40,725 nt of DNA from an uncultured SAR86 cluster bacterium. Its GTDB lineage: Bacteria; Pseudomonadota; Gammaproteobacteria; Magnimaribacterales; D2472. The stretch covers positions 1-40,725 of the forward strand of contig CABYCL010000011.1 in NCBI GenBank assembly GCA_902517505.1, read 5' to 3'. This document shows positions 25,500 through 33,055 of this stretch, in pieces. Each line of letters opens with the position of its first letter. Position 1 is the first letter of the stretch. The position numbers were made by a program, and so were the translations under genes. The notes under the pieces are model-generated. The model was not told the origin of the DNA, did no database searches, and worked only from the letters and a program-made list of their open reading frames with translations.

Positions 25500-26213
25500 A
25501 TGGGGAATATCTTTAGATTTTTTTTCTTACCAGTAACAGCTCTAATTTTGATCAGTTGTTCAAATATCAATAAACAAATGAGCTGTGAAGAAATTTTAGA
25601 TACTATATATATGAATTCTTCTTTAAATAACTTTGAAAAAAATAAATTTAAAGATTTATTTACAAATCGTTATCCTGAGTATGACTTAATGTTTCAAGAT
25701 GCTGCAGATGAAACAAATATTGAAAAAAATCTCCTAGCAGCTATTTCTTTTCAAGAGTCTCAATGGGATCCTAAAGCAATATCTAATATGGGCGTTAGAG
25801 GTATGATGATGGTTACGTTAGAAACAGCAGCATTGGTTGGCGTTGAAAAAAGATTAAATCCAGAACAAAACATTAAAGGTGGAGCAAGATATTTTGCAAT
25901 GCTTATGGAAAAAAATAAAATTGGTCCCACCGAGGCTGATCAATTATCTATTGTTCTAGCAAGTTACAATCTTGGTCCTACAAATATTATTAAAGTTGCA
26001 AACTTGGTAAATTCAAATATTGAAGAAGTTTTGTGGAATGAAATTAAAAAAGAATTAAGCACTATTAAAGCAGAAGATCTGAGCCTTTCAGATAGTGGCT
26101 CTTATTCGCGAGGGCAACAAGCTATAGATTATGTAGATAGAGTGAAAAATTATTATCAACTGTTAAGCGCGCATTCTTGTGTTGCACCTAAAGATCAATT
26201 AACTTTCTTTTAA
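25500..26213 (+). CDS. Lytic transglycosylase lipoprotein, reduced MltF
   Basis: A 237-residue lipoprotein: signal peptide with lipobox LISC and lipidated Cys20. The SLT-type catalytic domain starts near residue 65 ([27 protein letters not shown]) with the catalytic Glu at 86. It continues with [31 protein letters not shown] and [10 protein letters not shown]. These blocks match the C-terminal catalytic half of MltF (for example SYQESHWDP, GVRGLMMLT). The N-terminal solute-binding-like domain of MltF, about 230 residues, is missing. Its place next to purL supports orthology with mltF. It would cleave peptidoglycan at the outer membrane. No Shine-Dalgarno sequence is visible. Its last 26 bp overlap the convergent uvrB 3' end. 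Confidence 0.9.
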   Translation: MGNIFRFFFLPVTALILISCSNINKQMSCEEILDTIYMNSSLNNFEKNKFKDLFTNRYPEYDLMFQDAADETNIEKNLLAAISFQESQWDPKAISNMGVRGMMMVTLETAALVGVEKRLNPEQNIKGGARYFAMLMEKNKIGPTEADQLSIVLASYNLGPTNIIKVANLVNSNIEEVLWNEIKKELSTIKAEDLSLSDSGSYSRGQQAIDYVDRVKNYYQLLSAHSCVAPKDQLTFF

Positions 26214-28197
26214 GAGAATTTATTTTATCTCTACATACGGCAGCTTTCTCAAACTCCATTTTTTTAGCTAAAGCAAACATTTCATCTTCAAGCTTGTTAA
26301 GAGTGTCAGTAATATTTTCAACAGTATCGTCTTGAATCTTGAAAGTAACAATTTTTTCTATATCTTCTTTTTTCTTTTTCGTACTTCCTTTTATAACCCT
26401 TGCACCTTCCATAATATCTTTTACTTTTGTTGTAATAGATTTTGGAGTTATATTATTTTCATTATTAAATTTTTCTTGGATGGCTCTTCTTCTATCTGTT
26501 TCATCAATAGCTCTTTGCATTGATCCTGTTACTTTATCTGCGTATAAAATAGCCCTACCTCTTAAATTTCTTGCCGCCCTACCAATTGTCTGGATAAGGG
26601 TGGTATCTGATCTTAGAAAACCCTCTTTATCTGCATCTAAAATAGCCACCAAACTTACTTCTGGTATATCTAACCCTTCTCTTAAAAGATTAATACCAAC
26701 CAATACATCAAATTTGCCTAATCGAAGATCTCTTATAATCTCAACCCTCTCGACAGTATCAATATCTGAGTGCATATATCTAGCTGAAATATTATTCTCA
26801 TTAAGATAGTCGTTTAAATCTTCTGCCATCCTTTTTGTAAGAGTGGTTATTAAAACTCTTTCTTTCATAGATACTCTTTCGTTGCATTCGCCAATGACGT
26901 CATCAATTTGTGTTGAAGCAGGTCTTATTTCAACATCGGGGTCAGTAAGGCCAGTTGGTCTAACTAGTAATTCAACTAAATTATCTTGTTTTTCATTTTC
27001 ATATTTACTCGGTGTTGCTGAAACATATATTCTTTGAGGAGCAAGCATCTCCCATTCCTCAAATTTTAAAGGTCTGTTATCTAATGCTGAGGGTAATCTA
27101 AATCCATATTCCACAAGGGTTTCTTTTCTTGACCTGTCACCTTTGTACATTGCTCCAATTTGTGGAACAGAAACATGTGATTCATCTATAAATACAATTG
27201 CATCTTTAGGAATGTAGTCAAATAAGCATGGAGGAGATTCTCCAGGCTTTCGTCCGCTTAAATATCTAGAGTAATTTTCAATACCTTGGCAATAACCTAG
27301 TTCTCTCATCATTTCCATGTCATAGGTAGTCCTTTCTTGGAGACGTTGAGCTTCAACAAGTTTGTTATTCTCTTTCAAAAATTCTAAACGTAACTTCAAT
27401 TCATCTTTGATATCTGGAATACAATTTGTGACTGTTTCTTTTGGAGTAACATAATGAGTTTTAGGAAATATTGTTGCTCTTGGTATTTCATTAATTACTG
27501 CTCCGGTCAAAGGATCAAACCAAGATAACCTTTCTATCTCATCTCCAAAGAATTCAATTCTTAGGGCTTCTTTATCCGAGTCTGCAGGATATACGTCTAC
27601 TGTGTCGCCTCTAACTCTAAATGTTGCTCTTCTAAAATCTAAATCATTTCTAGTATATTGAAGCGCAGAAAGTCTAAGGACTAAATCACGTTGTGAAATA
27701 GTATCTCCTCTATCTAAATGAACTACCATTTTTAAATAGGACTCTGGAGCACCAAGACCATATATAGATGAAACGGTTGCAACAACAATAGTGTCTTTTC
27801 TTTCGATTAATGCTTTGGTGGCTGATAAACGCATTTGTTCAATATGCTCATTAATTGATGCATCTTTTGCAATATAAGTATCTGAGGTTGGAACGTATGC
27901 TTCGGGTTGGTAATAATCATAATAAGAAACAAAATACTCAACAGAATTATTTGGAAAAAAATCTCTGAATTCTCCATATAGTTGAGCTGCAAGAGTTTTG
28001 TTATGGGCCATAACTATTGCCGGTCTTTGAGTTTCTTCAATAACCTTAGCCATTGTGTATGTTTTTCCAGAACCTGTTACGCCCAACAAGGTTTGATGAA
28101 GTAATCCATCTTGTAAACCAGAAACTAAATTAGTTATGGCTTCAGGCTGAGATCCCGCTGGTTCAAAATCAGATACTACCTTTAATGTTTTTGTCAT
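26188..28197 (-). CDS. uvrB: UvrABC excision nuclease subunit B
   Basis: Damage-verification helicase-like subunit of nucleotide excision repair. 669 residues, near E. coli's 673. Walker A is in GVTGSGKT near residue 40, then the beta-hairpin region [32 protein letters not shown], the helicase motif [24 protein letters not shown] and QTIGRAARN. The C-terminal UVR motif ([21 protein letters not shown]) that binds UvrC is present. The 45-bp upstream gap holds a divergent tRNA-Asn promoter but no CTGT-N8-ACAG LexA box, unlike E. coli uvrB. The 3' end overlaps the convergent lytic transglycosylase. Confidence 0.98.
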   Translation of the reverse strand: MTKTLKVVSDFEPAGSQPEAITNLVSGLQDGLLHQTLLGVTGSGKTYTMAKVIEETQRPAIVMAHNKTLAAQLYGEFRDFFPNNSVEYFVSYYDYYQPEAYVPTSDTYIAKDASINEHIEQMRLSATKALIERKDTIVVATVSSIYGLGAPESYLKMVVHLDRGDTISQRDLVLRLSALQYTRNDLDFRRATFRVRGDTVDVYPADSDKEALRIEFFGDEIERLSWFDPLTGAVINEIPRATIFPKTHYVTPKETVTNCIPDIKDELKLRLEFLKENNKLVEAQRLQERTTYDMEMMRELGYCQGIENYSRYLSGRKPGESPPCLFDYIPKDAIVFIDESHVSVPQIGAMYKGDRSRKETLVEYGFRLPSALDNRPLKFEEWEMLAPQRIYVSATPSKYENEKQDNLVELLVRPTGLTDPDVEIRPASTQIDDVIGECNERVSMKERVLITTLTKRMAEDLNDYLNENNISARYMHSDIDTVERVEIIRDLRLGKFDVLVGINLLREGLDIPEVSLVAILDADKEGFLRSDTTLIQTIGRAARNLRGRAILYADKVTGSMQRAIDETDRRRAIQEKFNNENNITPKSITTKVKDIMEGARVIKGSTKKKKEDIEKIVTFKIQDDTVENITDTLNKLEDEMFALAKKMEFEKAAVCRDKINSLKRKLIDL

Positions 28198-28226
28198 TTA
28201 CTTATATATAAAAAATTACTTATAAT
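28197..28226 (+). promoter_or_regulatory. Promoter of tRNA-Asn
   Basis: A perfect -10 TATAAT lies at 28221-28226 with a -35-like TTTACT at 28197-28202 and an 18-base spacer. Transcription should start near 28233, about 10 bases before the tRNA. The -35 abuts the divergent uvrB start codon. Confidence 0.6.
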
Positions 28227-28242
28227 GCTCAGCTATTAGCGT

Positions 28243-28317
28243 TCCTCAGTAGCTCAGCGGTAGAGCAGTTGACTGTTAATCAATTGGTCGTTGGTTCGAT
28301 CCCAACCTGAGGAGCCA
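28243..28317 (+). tRNA. tRNA-Asn (anticodon GUU)
   Basis: A 75-base tRNA including encoded CCA (28315-28317). The acceptor TCCTCAG pairs with CTGAGGA and the discriminator is G. The D arm contains AGCTCAGCGGTAGAGC, the anticodon GTT is at 28275-28277, and the T loop is TTCGATC. It decodes AAC and AAU. The D loop is one base shorter than in the E. coli counterpart. Confidence 0.97.
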
Positions 28318-28341
28318 TTTTAACTTTTCTTTAAAATTTTT
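28317..28341 (+). terminator. Possible A/T-only terminator after tRNA-Asn
   Basis: ATTTTAA (28317-28323) can pair with TTAAAAT (28331-28337) across a 7-base loop, followed by a short T run. With no G-C pair it is weak, but it is the only terminator candidate between tRNA-Asn and the convergent arsC gene. Confidence 0.3.
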
Positions 28342-28343
28342 AC

Positions 28344-28760
28344 CTAAGAATTCATAATAAAAAACTTCTTAAGCAAGTTAAAGATATTTTCTCTAGTTTT
28401 TCTAAAAGCATTTTCTGACTGAGTTTTTGTATAACTGTCATTATCTGGATCTTCATTTGGCCAATGCAAAGTATTAGTTGATTTTGGAACAATGGGACAG
28501 ACCTCTTCAGCACATAAAGTAATCACATGATCAAGTTTATTTATAAACTCCATATCAAGACTTTCGATTGATTTTGTTTTGTGGCTTGAAATATCAATGC
28601 CAATTTCATTCATTACAAAAATAGCATCACTATGGACTTTTTTTGATGGTTTTGATCCAGCGCTTCTTATGTTGTATGACTTTGGAAGCATATCTTTTGC
28701 TAAGCCTTCCGCTATTTGGCTCCTAGCAGAGTTGCCAACACATAAAAAAAGAATATTCAT
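28344..28760 (-). CDS. arsC: Arsenate reductase, low-molecular-weight phosphatase fold (thioredoxin type)
   Basis: A 138-residue protein with the P-loop CVGNSARSQ (Cys7 to Arg13, CX5R) of low-molecular-weight tyrosine phosphatases. It also has two downstream cysteines, Cys83 and Cys88 (LCAEEVCP), which correspond to the Cys82/Cys89 redox pair of the S. aureus pI258-type ArsC. HWPNEDP carries the general-acid Asp region. It would reduce arsenate to arsenite using thioredoxin. The redox cysteines are four residues apart here rather than six, a small difference. No arsR or arsenite efflux gene is nearby, so either these are elsewhere or it serves another phosphatase-like role. Confidence 0.87.
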   Translation of the reverse strand: MNILFLCVGNSARSQIAEGLAKDMLPKSYNIRSAGSKPSKKVHSDAIFVMNEIGIDISSHKTKSIESLDMEFINKLDHVITLCAEEVCPIVPKSTNTLHWPNEDPDNDSYTKTQSENAFRKTRENIFNLLKKFFIMNS

Positions 28761-28784
28761 TATCGAAAATTGTAGATTGTTTAA

Positions 28785-28801
28785 TATAAGAGTATCTTAT
28801 A
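28785..28801. promoter_or_regulatory. Inverted repeat, possible operator, between arsC and the sulfotransferase
   Basis: TATAAGA (28785-28791) and TCTTATA (28795-28801) are perfect 7-base arms around GTA. The site lies 25 bp upstream of the arsC ATG and 22 bp upstream of the sulfotransferase start, where an operator or overlapping -10 elements would be expected. In such A+T-rich DNA chance is a real alternative. Confidence 0.3.
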
Positions 28802-28823
28802 ACTTTTAATTATAATTAATAAA

Positions 28824-29942
28824 GTGTTCAGTAAAATTTCTATAAATAATATGCTGGATGGTCTTGATGGCCATCTCGGTGAAGATGACTATTCTGAGCC
28901 ACTTGAAATTCTAATAAATTCTGCAAATAAAAATAATAAATTTAACCTATTTGGTACCTTTGCATTTAAAAACCAACTTAAAGACAGGTTAAAAATGAGA
29001 AGTAAATTACATAACTTTATGAAGGGTAAAGATTTACCCCCTCCTTCTGATCCTATTTTTGTTACTGGGCTTCCAAGATCTGGAACAACATTCTTATTCA
29101 ATCTTTTGGCACTCGATAAGAATCATAGATCTCCAAAATATTGGGAGATTATGTCTCCTTTACCAATAACTAAAAGTGATTTTGATATCAAAAGGCGGGA
29201 ATGGAAAATAAATGCAGAACTAAAATTTGCTCGAACAATAATCCCAAAATTAAGATCGATGCATCATATTCGTGCACAAACTCCTGAGGAATGCGAACTG
29301 CTAGCAACAATCAATGTAAGAAGTTTTGTATATATGTGTATGGCAAACGTACCTGAGTATGTGGAGTATCTTAAAGATTGTAGTTTTGAGTCTGTGTTTA
29401 TGTGGCATAAAAAATTTTTTCAGATGCTTGAATTAAATGGCAAGCCAAAAAGATGGTTGTTAAAAGATCCAAGTCATATTGGTCATATACCTGAGATACT
29501 TTCTACTTATCCAAACGCAAAATTTATAAATATTCATAGATCTCCAATGGAATCCATTGGTTCGTTTTGCAGCCTTGCTAAAAATATTAGGTCTGCATTT
29601 TCAAAGAATGTTAACACCAAAGAAATTGGTAATGTTATTTTGGATTTTTGGCAGCATAGTCTTAATAAAGGTATCGATGCAAAACAAAATCTTTCTGAAG
29701 GGCAAATTATTGACGTAAGCTATTCAGGTCTTATAAATAACCCTCTTTTAAGCATCAAGGATATTTATGAAAAGTTTGGCTTAGACATTGATATAGAAAC
29801 TGAAAACAGTATGAAACAATATTTGATAAATCAAACCAAAATAAAAAAACAAAAACATAATTATTCATTGGAAGAATTTGGTCTAAATGAGAAAAATATT
29901 AATGATCATTTAAAAAACTACATTATGAATAATGAGTTTTAA
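28824..29942 (+). CDS. Sulfotransferase family protein
   Basis: A 372-residue PAPS-dependent sulfotransferase-fold protein. The 5'-phosphosulfate loop is VTGLPRSGTTFLFNLLALD (PRSGTT at 84-89). The 3'-phosphate-binding region is AKFINIHRSPMESIGSFCSL near 230-245, and LLKDPSHIGHIPEI precedes it. The acceptor could be a lipid, glycan or small molecule and cannot be told. The longest frame begins with GTG at 28824; an in-frame ATG at 28851 (residue 10) is an alternative. Neither has a clear Shine-Dalgarno sequence. It is divergent from arsC and followed after 34 bp by the cyclophilin gene. Confidence 0.88.
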   Translation: MFSKISINNMLDGLDGHLGEDDYSEPLEILINSANKNNKFNLFGTFAFKNQLKDRLKMRSKLHNFMKGKDLPPPSDPIFVTGLPRSGTTFLFNLLALDKNHRSPKYWEIMSPLPITKSDFDIKRREWKINAELKFARTIIPKLRSMHHIRAQTPEECELLATINVRSFVYMCMANVPEYVEYLKDCSFESVFMWHKKFFQMLELNGKPKRWLLKDPSHIGHIPEILSTYPNAKFINIHRSPMESIGSFCSLAKNIRSAFSKNVNTKEIGNVILDFWQHSLNKGIDAKQNLSEGQIIDVSYSGLINNPLLSIKDIYEKFGLDIDIETENSMKQYLINQTKIKKQKHNYSLEEFGLNEKNINDHLKNYIMNNEF

Positions 29943-29976
29943 TGATAAAATTAATTAATTAATCCAGGAAAATTCA

Positions 29977-30594
29977 TTGAATATAAATAAAAATTCAACT
30001 TTATTAACTTTTGCGTCATTGCTCATTTTTCTGGTTTCATGTGCAGATAAGACTAATATTAAAGAAGTTGAAGAACTTACGGAGAAAACTATGACACAAG
30101 TTACTATCAAGACATCTGTTGGTGATATCCAATTAGAATTAAATGATGAGAAAGCCCCTATCACTGTTGAAAACTTTAAAGCAATCGCGCAGTCTGGTTA
30201 TTATGAAGGGACTATATTTCATAGAGTCATCAATGGTTTTATGGTTCAAGGTGGCGGTTTAACAGCAGATATGAATAATAAATCAAGCGGCACTGCTCCC
30301 ATTCAAAATGAAGCAAATAATGGACTTTCAAATGACAGAGGAACTGTTGCAATGGCAAGAACCATGGACCCTCATTCTGCAACCAGTCAATTTTTTATAA
30401 ATCATAAAGATAATGGGTTTTTAAATCATACAGGTGAAAATTCTCAAGGTTGGGGTTATGCAGTCTTTGGTGCTGTTACTGAAGGTATGGATGTAGTAGA
30501 TCAAATCGCAGATGTTGCAACTGGTACTTCAGGCGGTTATCAAGATGTTCCTGAAGATGTTATAACCATTGAGTCTGTTACTATTAGTGAATGA
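29977..30594 (+). CDS. Cyclophilin-type peptidyl-prolyl isomerase, lipoprotein form with internal cytoplasmic-type start
   Basis: A 205-residue prolyl isomerase. The first 22 residues form a lipoprotein signal peptide with lipobox LVSC (Cys22). The cyclophilin domain starts at residue 39 ([17 protein letters not shown]) and has [35 protein letters not shown] and WGYAVFGAV, all typical of PpiB. The full frame begins at TTG (29977), supported by CCAGGAA upstream. Met39 (ATG at 30091) is preceded by GGAG at a good distance and falls exactly where cytoplasmic PpiB begins, so a second 167-residue product is likely. Its stop overlaps lpxH in ATGA. ppiB-lpxH neighbours also occur in E. coli. Confidence 0.92.
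   Translation: MNINKNSTLLTFASLLIFLVSCADKTNIKEVEELTEKTMTQVTIKTSVGDIQLELNDEKAPITVENFKAIAQSGYYEGTIFHRVINGFMVQGGGLTADMNNKSSGTAPIQNEANNGLSNDRGTVAMARTMDPHSATSQFFINHKDNGFLNHTGENSQGWGYAVFGAVTEGMDVVDQIADVATGTSGGYQDVPEDVITIESVTISE
30081..30093 (+). promoter_or_regulatory. Internal ribosome binding site and start within the cyclophilin gene
   Basis: GGAG at 30081-30084 is followed by AAAACT and an in-frame ATG at 30091. This is a better site than that of the upstream TTG. Translation from it would give a 167-residue protein without signal peptide, the size of cytoplasmic PpiB (164 in E. coli). Confidence 0.5.
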
Positions 30595-31301
30595 AGCCAC
30601 GCTTTATATCAGACATACATCTAAGCGAAGATAATCCTCATTTAACTAATGCATTTAAGTTATTTTTAAATGAATCTAAAAAGACTTGTACTCACCTATT
30701 CATATTAGGAGACTTATTCGAAATTTGGATTGGTGATGATGATGATAATCTTTTCATTCAAGATATAAAGAAAGCTCTTATCGACTTTACTTCAGATGGT
30801 CCTGAAACATTTCTAATGCATGGAAACAGAGATTTTTTAATTGGTGAGGCTTTTGCCAATGAAGTTAGCATCTCTGTGCTTCCAGATCCTTATACTCTTG
30901 ATATCAATGGTATGAATACCATCCTAAGCCACGGAGATTTCTTGTGTACTGATGACGTTGACTACATAGAATTTAGAGATAAGGTTAGATCTGAAAAGTG
31001 GCAAAAAGATTTCTTATCTAAAAGTATTGATGAAAGGAATGAAATTGCAAACTCATTGAGATCTGATAGCAGAGATGCTACCTCTGAAAAGTCTCTTGAA
31101 ATCACAGATGCAAATCTTGAAACAGTAAATAATTTCATTCAAGAAAATAAACCAGATATTCTTATTCATGGTCATACACACAGACCAAAAATACATGAAC
31201 ATAATTCAACTAAAAGAGTTGTTCTGGGAGATTGGGATAAGTTTGGTTGGTATTTTTCTATTGAAGAAAATAATCTAAATTTAAAAGAATTTAAAATCTA
31301 A
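30591..31301 (+). CDS. lpxH: UDP-2,3-diacylglucosamine diphosphatase
   Basis: Hydrolyses UDP-2,3-diacylglucosamine to lipid X and UMP in lipid A synthesis, at the inner face of the cytoplasmic membrane. 236 residues (E. coli 240). The calcineurin-like metal motifs are all present: ISDIHLSED (Asp8, His10), [25 protein letters not shown] and [12 protein letters not shown]. The start ATG overlaps the cyclophilin stop by four bases (ATGA), so translation is coupled. A LexA-regulated promoter for umuDC begins just after its stop. Presence of LpxH implies a lipid A-bearing outer membrane, in line with the autotransporter. Confidence 0.96.
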   Translation: MKPRFISDIHLSEDNPHLTNAFKLFLNESKKTCTHLFILGDLFEIWIGDDDDNLFIQDIKKALIDFTSDGPETFLMHGNRDFLIGEAFANEVSISVLPDPYTLDINGMNTILSHGDFLCTDDVDYIEFRDKVRSEKWQKDFLSKSIDERNEIANSLRSDSRDATSEKSLEITDANLETVNNFIQENKPDILIHGHTHRPKIHEHNSTKRVVLGDWDKFGWYFSIEENNLNLKEFKI

Positions 31302-31309
31302 AAACAGCA

Positions 31310-31338
31310 TTGTCTTAAACTTAAATATACTGTATATT
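31310..31338 (+). promoter_or_regulatory. umuDC promoter
   Basis: A -35 TTGTCT at 31310-31315 and a -10 TATATT at 31333-31338 are separated by exactly 17 bases. The -10 lies inside the LexA box, so LexA binding would block RNA polymerase. Predicted start is near 31345, 16 bases before the umuD ATG. Confidence 0.65.
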
Positions 31339-31347
31339 TATACAGTA
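31328..31347 (+). promoter_or_regulatory. LexA (SOS) box
   Basis: The sequence TACTGTATATTTATACAGTA contains CTGT (31330-31333), eight A/T bases and ACAG (31342-31345), an almost perfect match to the gammaproteobacterial LexA consensus (CTGT-N8-ACAG). It overlaps the umuDC -10, so umuDC should be induced on RecA-stimulated LexA cleavage. Confidence 0.92.
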
Positions 31348-31360
31348 TTTAGTAATTCCT

Positions 31361-31789
31361 ATGAAAGTTAACTATATCGGAAAAATTTCTGAAGAAAATC
31401 TGCCGGCAATATTTGTGCCCTATTTTCTTGAATCGGTCCATGCAGGGTTCCCTAGCCCTGCTAGCGACTATATTGAAAGTCCTATAGATTTAAATAAACA
31501 CTTAATTAAAAATGGAGCTGCAACTTTTTTAGTGAGGGCTCAAGGACAATCTATGGTTGGCTCTGGTATTACTGACCAGGCAGTTTTGATAGTTGATAGA
31601 AGTATAAAGCCTTCGCATAACAGTATAGTTGTAGCAACCATAGATGGTGAATTTGTTTGTAAACGATTAAAACTCAAACCAAGAATGTGTTTAATGCCAG
31701 ATAATCCTGAATATCCTCCTATCTTTATTAATAATGGTCAAGAATTAGAAATAGTAGGTACCGTAACAGCTGCAATTAATAAATTCTAA
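31361..31789 (+). CDS. umuD: UmuD, self-cleaving subunit of DNA polymerase V
   Basis: A 142-residue S24/LexA-like serine protease fold. The self-cleavage site Ala28-Gly29 lies in HAGFPSPA, the catalytic Ser64 in AQGQSMVGSG and the Lys101 in EFVCKRL; these match Cys24-Gly25, Ser60 and Lys97 of E. coli UmuD. RecA filaments stimulate cleavage to UmuD', which joins UmuC in polymerase V. The gene has its own LexA box and overlaps umuC by one base (TAATG), so the two are translationally coupled. Confidence 0.97.
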   Translation: MKVNYIGKISEENLPAIFVPYFLESVHAGFPSPASDYIESPIDLNKHLIKNGAATFLVRAQGQSMVGSGITDQAVLIVDRSIKPSHNSIVVATIDGEFVCKRLKLKPRMCLMPDNPEYPPIFINNGQELEIVGTVTAAINKF

Positions 31790-33051
31790 TGGCTTTTGCT
31801 CTTGTAGACTGTGAAAGTTTTTATGCATCTTGCGAAAGAATTTTTCGTCCAGACCTAAAAAATATTCCAATAGTTGTACTCTCTAATAATGATGGTTGTG
31901 TTATTGCAAGAAGTACTGAAGCAAAAAAAATGGGTATTGGAATGGGAGTACCCTGGTTCAAAGTTAGAGAATCTTTTCTAAAACAAAACGGTCAAGTTTT
32001 TTCATCAAACTTTACATTTTATGGCGATATATCTTCCAGAGTTATGAATATTCTTGAAGGATTTGTTCCAAGAATTGAAATATATAGCATTGATGAAGCT
32101 TTTTTAGATTTAGATACTTTAAAACAAAACTACAAACTATATGATTTTGGTTGTCATATAAGGTCCTTAGTAAGGCAATGGACAGGAATACCAGTTCGAA
32201 TAGGCATAGCTCCAAATAAAACTTTAAGTAAGATTGCAATTAATGAAATTAAAAGAAGAAATATACCAACATCCGTGATTCATTTATCAAATAAAAAACA
32301 AATTGAAATCGCCTTAAGTCATACCCCAGTTCGTGAAGTATGGGGAGTAGGAAGAAGATTAAATGATCATTTGAATAAAGCTGGTATCAATACAGCCTTA
32401 GATCTTGCGAAGGTCAATCCACAAAATATTAGAAAAAGATTTAGTGTGGTTTTAGAAAGAACTGTTAGAGAGCTTAGGGGTGAAAGATGTCTTAATATTG
32501 AAGATGATATCTCATCAAAAAAACAAATTGTTGTCAGTAGAAGTTTTGGAGAGAGGGTCTCTAATTTGAATACATTAAAACCTATAGTTAGCAATTTTGC
32601 TGTTCGAGCAGCAGAAAAACTGAGAAGTGAAAAACAAAAATGCTCTCAAGTTTCTGTTTTTGTTAGGACCAGTCCTTTTAATATAAACAAGCCTCAACAT
32701 TCAGATTTAAAATCAATTGAGTTATTTACCCCTACAAATGACACCAGAGACATCCTCATAGCTGCAAAGAGAGGTTTGTTACCAATTTTTAGATCTGGAT
32801 ATGACTATGCAAAAGCAGGAATAATCTTAAATAAATTTACTAACGAGCAAATTAAACAACACTCTTTATTCAAAGATCCTAATGAACCCAAGCAAAATAC
32901 AAGGTTTATGAAATATCTTGATCAAATGAATGCTTATGAAACCCAGATTTACTATGCTTCACAAAATACAAAAAAATGGTCACCAATGAAACAAAATATG
33001 ACTTCTCCGAAATATACAACTAATTGGTATGAACTTCCAAAGGTAAACTGA
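31789..33051 (+). CDS. umuC: UmuC, Y-family translesion polymerase (polymerase V catalytic subunit)
   Basis: A 420-residue Y-family polymerase. Catalytic acidic residues are Asp7 (FALVDCESFYASCE) and Asp102-Glu103 (YSIDEAFLD), as in E. coli UmuC. A beta-clamp-binding motif QHSLF occupies residues 357-361, the same position as QLNLF in E. coli. The C-terminal block, ending YTTNWYELPKVN, matches the DUF4113 extension of UmuC. It is full length and downstream of umuD under the SOS promoter. Its stop is 4 bp from the stop of the convergent giant autotransporter gene, with no terminator visible between them, so read-through would generate antisense RNA. Confidence 0.97.
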   Translation: MAFALVDCESFYASCERIFRPDLKNIPIVVLSNNDGCVIARSTEAKKMGIGMGVPWFKVRESFLKQNGQVFSSNFTFYGDISSRVMNILEGFVPRIEIYSIDEAFLDLDTLKQNYKLYDFGCHIRSLVRQWTGIPVRIGIAPNKTLSKIAINEIKRRNIPTSVIHLSNKKQIEIALSHTPVREVWGVGRRLNDHLNKAGINTALDLAKVNPQNIRKRFSVVLERTVRELRGERCLNIEDDISSKKQIVVSRSFGERVSNLNTLKPIVSNFAVRAAEKLRSEKQKCSQVSVFVRTSPFNINKPQHSDLKSIELFTPTNDTRDILIAAKRGLLPIFRSGYDYAKAGIILNKFTNEQIKQHSLFKDPNEPKQNTRFMKYLDQMNAYETQIYYASQNTKKWSPMKQNMTSPKYTTNWYELPKVN

Positions 33052-33055
33052 ATGA

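Noticed and set aside
28800-33055. Mobile element or genomic island around umuDC and the repeat gene
   Set aside because: No integrase, transposase or flanking direct repeats are visible in the window; the right boundary lies outside it, so an island cannot be fully excluded.
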